From Clostridia bacterium (lineage in GTDB: Bacteria > Bacillota > Clostridia > Christensenellales > Aristaeellaceae): a DNA stretch of 38,546 nucleotides. Made by a program: the position numbers and the translations under genes. Location of the stretch: positions 1-38,546 of the forward strand of contig JAFUHD010000247.1 of assembly GCA_017469025.1 (NCBI GenBank). Direction: 5' to 3'. Positions 34,236 through 38,546 of this stretch are shown in pieces; position 1 is the stretch's first letter; each line of letters opens with the position of its first letter. The notes below the pieces were generated by a model, which saw nothing but the letters and a program-made list of their open reading frames with translations, did no database searches and had not been told where the DNA came from.

Positions 34236-35711
34236 GTGAGCCGGAAAAAGACAGGAACCCGGGGGAAATGGCTCCGGATTTTTGCAGTCATGTTGATTGT
34301 GCTTGCGGCAGCTGTTGCCGCAGGCAGGCTGTTTGTCGCGGATCCAGAGCAGGAGATGACGGGGTATACAGTGACTGTCGGGAATATTGAGACGAAAAAA
34401 TCGTTCAGTGCGGTGCTCAGTGTGGAAGACAGTGAAACAATTACGAATACAGAAGGGGTTACAACCATAAAAGAACTCTATGTAACCTCAGGACAGGAAG
34501 TCAGAAAAGGTGACCAGATTCTGACCCTTGGAACGGGCAAGACATATGTTGCTTCCATTAATGGAACCGTCAATGAAATACGGTTCAAGAAAGGTGACTT
34601 CGTATGGCCGAATATTAATCTTGCCCAGGTATGTGATCTTGAACACCTGGAGGTCCAGCTTCAGGTAGATGAATATGACGTCAAAAAAGTGGAAGTTGGG
34701 CAGAAGTGCACGGTCTGCATAGTTCCATTGTCTCTTGAATATGAGACGGTTATCACACACGTGAACCGGATGTCAGCAAGCAGTGGACGTGTGGCATACT
34801 ATCCCGTAACGGCACAGCTGACTGTTCCGGAGTATGTTCTGCCCGGAATGACAGTCAGTGTTCAGATAGCGGATGAAAGTGCAGAGAATGTACTGACGCT
34901 GCCGGCTGCAGCACTATCATTCACGGAGGACGGCGAACCGTATGTACTGGTCCGGAAGCAGACGGAATATGAACAGGTTCCGGTAACTGTCGGCCTGTCA
35001 GATGGAATGACCGTTGAAATCAGGTCAGGCTTGTCAGAGGGAGATCTGGTTTTTGCACCTGCTTTGGCAGGCGCGGATACAGAAACGACCATGCTGACAC
35101 GCATTCTTCGCAGTATCTTTGGTACCAGAACGGTCATCAATGAAGAGGCCGCTGAGCGTGGGAGCCGTGGCGGCCGGAACGGCAGTGCCCAGAATATGCC
35201 GGAAAATCAGCCGGGAATGGGTCCTGAGGGTGAAGGCGTTCCGGAGATACGTCAGGGGAACAGAGACGGTCAGGCGGCATTGCCGGAGAATGAAGCAGAG
35301 CAGACAGCAATGGCTGCTGAAAAACAGATTCCCACTGACTCAGCTGAGGATTCAGAAGACAGGGAAACTTCAAAGCAGGCCGAACTGAAACAGGCAGATG
35401 GAGATTCCAAAGCGCCGGGACAGTCCGAAGATGGTCAGACTGGTCCGGATTCAGAAAATATGGAACATGCCCAATCGGACCGGGAGGCAGCAAACAGAGG
35501 ATCTTTGAGGCAGACTGAACCGGAACAGGCAGATGGAGAGATGGAAACACGGAAGCGGCCTGAGCGCAGACAGTCAGACATTGGGGCTGCAGGTGATGGC
35601 GAAGAAAGAACGCAAAGGGGAACGCGTGACGGGACTTCGTCATCCGGCTCTGAACGTGAAACCAGAACGAACAGCAGTGGAATGACAGAGGGGGAGGAAC
35701 AGACAAAGTGA
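34236..35711 (+). CDS. MacA/HlyD-like membrane fusion protein with long disordered tail
   Basis: 491 residues from a GTG at 34236; the ATG at 34230 lies directly against GGAGGGG and is too close. A membrane anchor lies at residues 12-33. The adaptor core (44-290) has a lipoyl-like part split as IKELYVTSGQEVRKGDQILTL and ASINGTVNEIRFKKGDFV, with only a very short link in place of the coiled-coil hairpin, then beta-barrel and membrane-proximal domains (LPAAALSFTEDG, GLSEGDLV). Residues about 300-491 are a Gln/Glu/Asp/Ser/Arg-rich tail with loose repeats such as QADGDSK and QADGEME. Such proteins join an inner-membrane ABC or RND pump to the outside. The stop overlaps the next start (GTGA). Confidence 0.85.
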   Translation: MSRKKTGTRGKWLRIFAVMLIVLAAAVAAGRLFVADPEQEMTGYTVTVGNIETKKSFSAVLSVEDSETITNTEGVTTIKELYVTSGQEVRKGDQILTLGTGKTYVASINGTVNEIRFKKGDFVWPNINLAQVCDLEHLEVQLQVDEYDVKKVEVGQKCTVCIVPLSLEYETVITHVNRMSASSGRVAYYPVTAQLTVPEYVLPGMTVSVQIADESAENVLTLPAAALSFTEDGEPYVLVRKQTEYEQVPVTVGLSDGMTVEIRSGLSEGDLVFAPALAGADTETTMLTRILRSIFGTRTVINEEAAERGSRGGRNGSAQNMPENQPGMGPEGEGVPEIRQGNRDGQAALPENEAEQTAMAAEKQIPTDSAEDSEDRETSKQAELKQADGDSKAPGQSEDGQTGPDSENMEHAQSDREAANRGSLRQTEPEQADGEMETRKRPERRQSDIGAAGDGEERTQRGTRDGTSSSGSERETRTNSSGMTEGEEQTK

Positions 35712-36760
35712 AGAAAAGATGGGGATGGGTGGTTTTTCTCCTGACAGCCTTGCTGTCGATGTCTGCGCAGGCCGATCAGATGCTTTCGGGACGGGTTGTA
35801 CCATCGGATACGGTCAGTATGCAGGCGCCCTTTGGTGGTGTTGTCAAACGGGCAGAACTCAGGGCAGGAACCCGGATACAGATTGGCAGCCCGGTTGCAG
35901 AGATGGCAGTCACAAAAGTTATGGCTTCCGAGGATGGTGTTGTAACCGGCATATTTGCAGAACCCGGGGACAGTGCGGAACAGACAGTATTATATCTGGC
36001 TCCGGTAAGCAGATTTACTGTAAGCGCGACTGTATCCAAAGCGTACAGTTCTCCGGAAACAAAGTATGTATTACCAGGAGAAACCGTATACATCAAGTGT
36101 GCCAAGGACGGATCCCATAAGGCGGTAGGAACAATTACAGCCGTTGACGGTTCTGCCTATACAGTAGAAACGACGGCGGGCGAGCTGTATATGGAAGAGA
36201 CGGTATATATTTACCGTTCGCCGACCTACCTCAGCAAAACATGTATCGGTTCAGGAACCGTTTCCAGAACAGATGTTCTTTCGGTTTCAGGAACGGGGAG
36301 CCTCATACGGATGTGTGTTGAGGATGGAGAAGAGGTAGAACGCGGGCAGACACTTTTTGAAACCGTTGAAGGGGATATAGATGCGTTGCTGGCACTGGAA
36401 CCGACACTTCGTTCTACGGTCAGCGGCATAGTGGCAGAAGTGACTGCATCTGCCGGACAAAAGGTGTCAAAAGGAGACACACTGTTTACGGTGTATCCAG
36501 ATAATTCCCTGATGGTTGAGTTCGACATCCCCCAGGCAAGTCTGTCCTCGGTAAGTCCTGGAGACAGTGTACAGCTGTATTTTGACTGGCAGGAACAAAA
36601 GGTGCCCGTTTCAGGCGTTGTGACGGATATCTCTTATATGGCGCATGAAAATGCAGAGGGAGATCCAGTCTATTATGGTTATCTGACATTTGAAAACGAC
36701 AGCTGGGTTCGTGAGGGTATGAATGTCTATGTTCAGATTCAGACGGAGGTAGAGCCATGA
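35708..36760 (+). CDS. Second HlyD-like adaptor protein
   Basis: 350 residues with a GTG start at 35708, GGAGG ten bases upstream. A signal peptide or anchor lies at residues 5-22 (VVFLLTALLSMSAQA). Two lipoyl/beta-barrel modules are visible. One is near residues 25-105 (VSMQAPFGGVVKRAELRAG). The second, near 195-350, has GSLIRMCVEDGEEVERGQTLF and TVSGIVAEVTASAGQKVSKG. It is paralogous in layout to the preceding protein but has no acidic tail. Overlaps on both sides (GTGA and ATGA) show tight coupling. Together with its neighbours it probably forms the extracytoplasmic part of an exporter whose pump genes should follow beyond the window. Confidence 0.82.
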   Translation: MKKRWGWVVFLLTALLSMSAQADQMLSGRVVPSDTVSMQAPFGGVVKRAELRAGTRIQIGSPVAEMAVTKVMASEDGVVTGIFAEPGDSAEQTVLYLAPVSRFTVSATVSKAYSSPETKYVLPGETVYIKCAKDGSHKAVGTITAVDGSAYTVETTAGELYMEETVYIYRSPTYLSKTCIGSGTVSRTDVLSVSGTGSLIRMCVEDGEEVERGQTLFETVEGDIDALLALEPTLRSTVSGIVAEVTASAGQKVSKGDTLFTVYPDNSLMVEFDIPQASLSSVSPGDSVQLYFDWQEQKVPVSGVVTDISYMAHENAEGDPVYYGYLTFENDSWVREGMNVYVQIQTEVEP

Positions 36761-38546
36761 AAAAAAAGATATGCATCTTTCTGATGCTCATGATGCTTTG
36801 CAGCTGTGTTCAGGTCTTTGGTGAAGAATTTGAGGAAATCGAAAATATCGAACCGGAAGAATGGGAAGAAGAATCCTATGATGACAATGACTATTCAGAT
36901 GAGACGTATTCTTCAAATGAGAATGTAGAAAAGGAAAACGATACACCAGAGCAGAGCGAAGAACCATCCGGAAATACAAGTGATCCTGAACCACAGGAGA
37001 ACAATGAAAAACAGGAGGCGTCTCAAAGTTCTCCGGAACCGGAAAGTCAGAATGAACCGGAGGCTGCCCCAAATACATCTGAGCCCCAGGCTCAGAACGA
37101 ACCGGAGGCATCCCAGAATTCAAACGAGCCGGAAGCTCAGAATGAACCGGAGGCATCCCAGGAACAGCATGAGGAGAGCCAGAATGAATCTGAAAATAAA
37201 CCTGGGACAGCAGAGACTGTTCAGGAAGAAGAAAAAACTTCAGAGGATTCTGTAACGAATACACCGGTTCAAACCGATCCTGAACCCGTTAATACCCCTG
37301 CCGGACAGGAAAATGATACAGATGGAAGCGGACAACAGGCTCCGGTACCGGAGCAGACGAATGATACACAGGCTTCTGTCCAGAATGAAGAAGCGGGTGA
37401 CATAAATCTGGATGGACAGGATGAGCCAGAGATGATTGCACCCGATTTGGCAGAAACGGGGAACACAGAACCGCAGGAACAACAGGATTCCGAGGGGACT
37501 GTTGAAGTAGAGATGGAAATCCATCTTGAAACCGGAGACAACGGTGTCAGGGTTACGATTTATGCATATGGAGCACCGGAGGATGCTGTATTTGCTGCTG
37601 TTTATCCGGATGGTGCTACCAGAAAAATGGACGGTGGAACGGCTTTTCTGACTGTCAGCGGTACGTACCGCTTTATGATACTGGACAGTGATGAAACTGT
37701 ATTGTGTTCGCAGAGCAGAACCGTAGAGTGTCCTGCAGTCAGGGTGGCAGAAGAGCCCGAGGACGAGAACGATGATACGGTGAATGGAAATGATGATCCG
37801 GAGGAAATCATTCAGGATCCGGTTCCTGATTCTGAAGATGAGCAAACTGTGAACAGGCAGTCAGGTTCCGAGCATGATGATGCAGAGCAGATTCACAATA
37901 CAGAGAAGCAGGTAAATGAACCGGCTGGTGAAGATGATGTTCCGGTTGAATTTATTGGTGAAGCTGGACCGGAGCAGGGAAATGAACCGAAAACGGACCG
38001 GAAGTCCAATTTCGAAATGGAAAATGAGAATGAATCCGCTCCATCTGAGATGGATGGGGAGGATGAAATTGAAACAATACCGCTTCCAGCCCGTCAGGCG
38101 AACAAGAATGCAGCTGTTTCTGATCCAGACAATCCGGATTCAGATTTGACTGGCAGCACAGAAGTGGATAATCCGATGAATATCATTCCGGATGAAACAC
38201 GCCTGCCAGAAGAGAATGAATCAGAAAATCAAGACGAGGATGATGATCTGCTGAATCAGGAGGAGGCATCGCCTGAGGTTTCTGGGGACAGCCAGCTTTT
38301 GTTCATGTATCAGAAACTGGCAGCGGCACCTGCCAAAACAGCAAATACAAAAGGAACGCTTTCCGGCTCCAGTTTACTGAATATGACAGAAAATCCGGTT
38401 TCGAAGCGTGTGATTCCGGATGACGATAATGATGATACGAACACCCTTTTGGGAAAGGCTGCTTCTCCGATGACCCAGCAGAATCAGACTCAGCCGGACG
38501 ATGACGAAGACGACAATGCAGATGCGCAGCAGGATGATACGAAGAA
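36757..38546 (+). CDS. Very acidic repeat-containing secreted protein (3' end outside window)
   Basis: The frame is open from the ATG at 36757 to the window end (at least 596 residues). GGAGG lies seven bases upstream, and the start overlaps the previous stop (ATGA). A signal sequence spans about residues 1-22: MLCSCV may be a lipobox, or cleavage may follow VFG. Nearly all the rest is Glu/Asp/Gln/Asn/Pro-rich and should be disordered. A 15-residue repeat with the core QNEPEA lies near residues 98-142. One folded-looking beta domain occurs near residues 250-330 (TVEVEMEIHLETGDNGVRVTIYAYG to TVECPAV). I do not recognise a family. It may be a surface or wall-associated cation-binding protein served by the two adaptors. 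Confidence 0.8.
   Translation, partial: MKKKICIFLMLMMLCSCVQVFGEEFEEIENIEPEEWEEESYDDNDYSDETYSSNENVEKENDTPEQSEEPSGNTSDPEPQENNEKQEASQSSPEPESQNEPEAAPNTSEPQAQNEPEASQNSNEPEAQNEPEASQEQHEESQNESENKPGTAETVQEEEKTSEDSVTNTPVQTDPEPVNTPAGQENDTDGSGQQAPVPEQTNDTQASVQNEEAGDINLDGQDEPEMIAPDLAETGNTEPQEQQDSEGTVEVEMEIHLETGDNGVRVTIYAYGAPEDAVFAAVYPDGATRKMDGGTAFLTVSGTYRFMILDSDETVLCSQSRTVECPAVRVAEEPEDENDDTVNGNDDPEEIIQDPVPDSEDEQTVNRQSGSEHDDAEQIHNTEKQVNEPAGEDDVPVEFIGEAGPEQGNEPKTDRKSNFEMENENESAPSEMDGEDEIETIPLPARQANKNAAVSDPDNPDSDLTGSTEVDNPMNIIPDETRLPEENESENQDEDDDLLNQEEASPEVSGDSQLLFMYQKLAAAPAKTANTKGTLSGSSLLNMTENPVSKRVIPDDDNDDTNTLLGKAASPMTQQNQTQPDDDEDDNADAQQDDTK
37048..37182 (+). repeat. 45-bp tandem repeat, three units
   Basis: CAGAATGAACCGGAGGC occurs at 37048, 37093 (one base changed) and 37138, exactly 45 bp apart. 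This encodes a 15-residue unit with the core QNEPEA in the acidic protein. The third unit is less complete. Confidence 0.85.

Overview
The window is about 38.5 kb of bacterial chromosome with roughly 47-48% GC, AGGAGG-type ribosome-binding sites and sigma-A-type promoters (TTGACA-17-TATAAT). Genes are tightly packed and often overlap by ATGA or GTGA. This points to a low-to-mid GC Bacillota. A radical SAM enzyme, a C69 dipeptidase, a GPH sugar symporter and AAA-ATPase/nuclease proteins typical of gut anaerobes fit Erysipelotrichia or Clostridia, but the species cannot be read from the sequence. No rRNA, tRNA, CRISPR array, integrase or insertion sequence was recognised.

Left part (1-6.7 kb). 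The window opens inside a protein made of tandem 501-bp TlpA-like thioredoxin repeats. It is ended by a CAG-to-TAG change, and a decayed further repeat follows. Next come leftward genes for an S51 (PepE-like) peptidase and enolase (eno, with a near-perfect promoter). A rightward two-gene operon follows: GPH-family sugar:cation symporter and radical SAM protein, closed by a strong terminator.

Central part (6.8-25.7 kb). One long rightward unit of eleven genes runs from a promoter near 6.9 kb to a strong terminator at 25.7 kb. In order it encodes: a repeat-rich cytoplasmic coiled-coil protein; four secreted or anchored proteins carrying about seven NodB (polysaccharide deacetylase)-like domains, all with damaged catalytic motifs (one fused to an SGNH domain, one to a lectin-like beta domain); a small multi-pass membrane protein; a VTC-domain protein; a DUF4956 membrane protein; a CotH-kinase-like protein; an MBOAT (AlgI-like) acyltransferase; an AlgJ/AlgX-like protein lacking its Asp-His pair; and a BcsA-like processive glycosyltransferase with a PilZ domain. 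I read this as a c-di-GMP-responsive surface polysaccharide synthesis, export and modification system. It is the most unusual content of the window. No BcsB-like or glycosidase gene is present.

Right part (25.7-38.5 kb). Here are an AAA-ATPase/PD-(D/E)XK protein, a small leftward HTH protein, an aldose-1-epimerase-like protein, a leftward C69 dipeptidase and a truncated AAA-ATPase fragment. A leftward OmpR-type response regulator/histidine kinase pair is divergent from an operon of two membrane-fusion (HlyD/MacA-like) proteins and a very acidic repeat-containing secreted protein that runs off the right edge. Both divergent promoters carry TTTAAG-type direct repeats with an 11-bp period, so the two-component system probably controls itself and the export operon.
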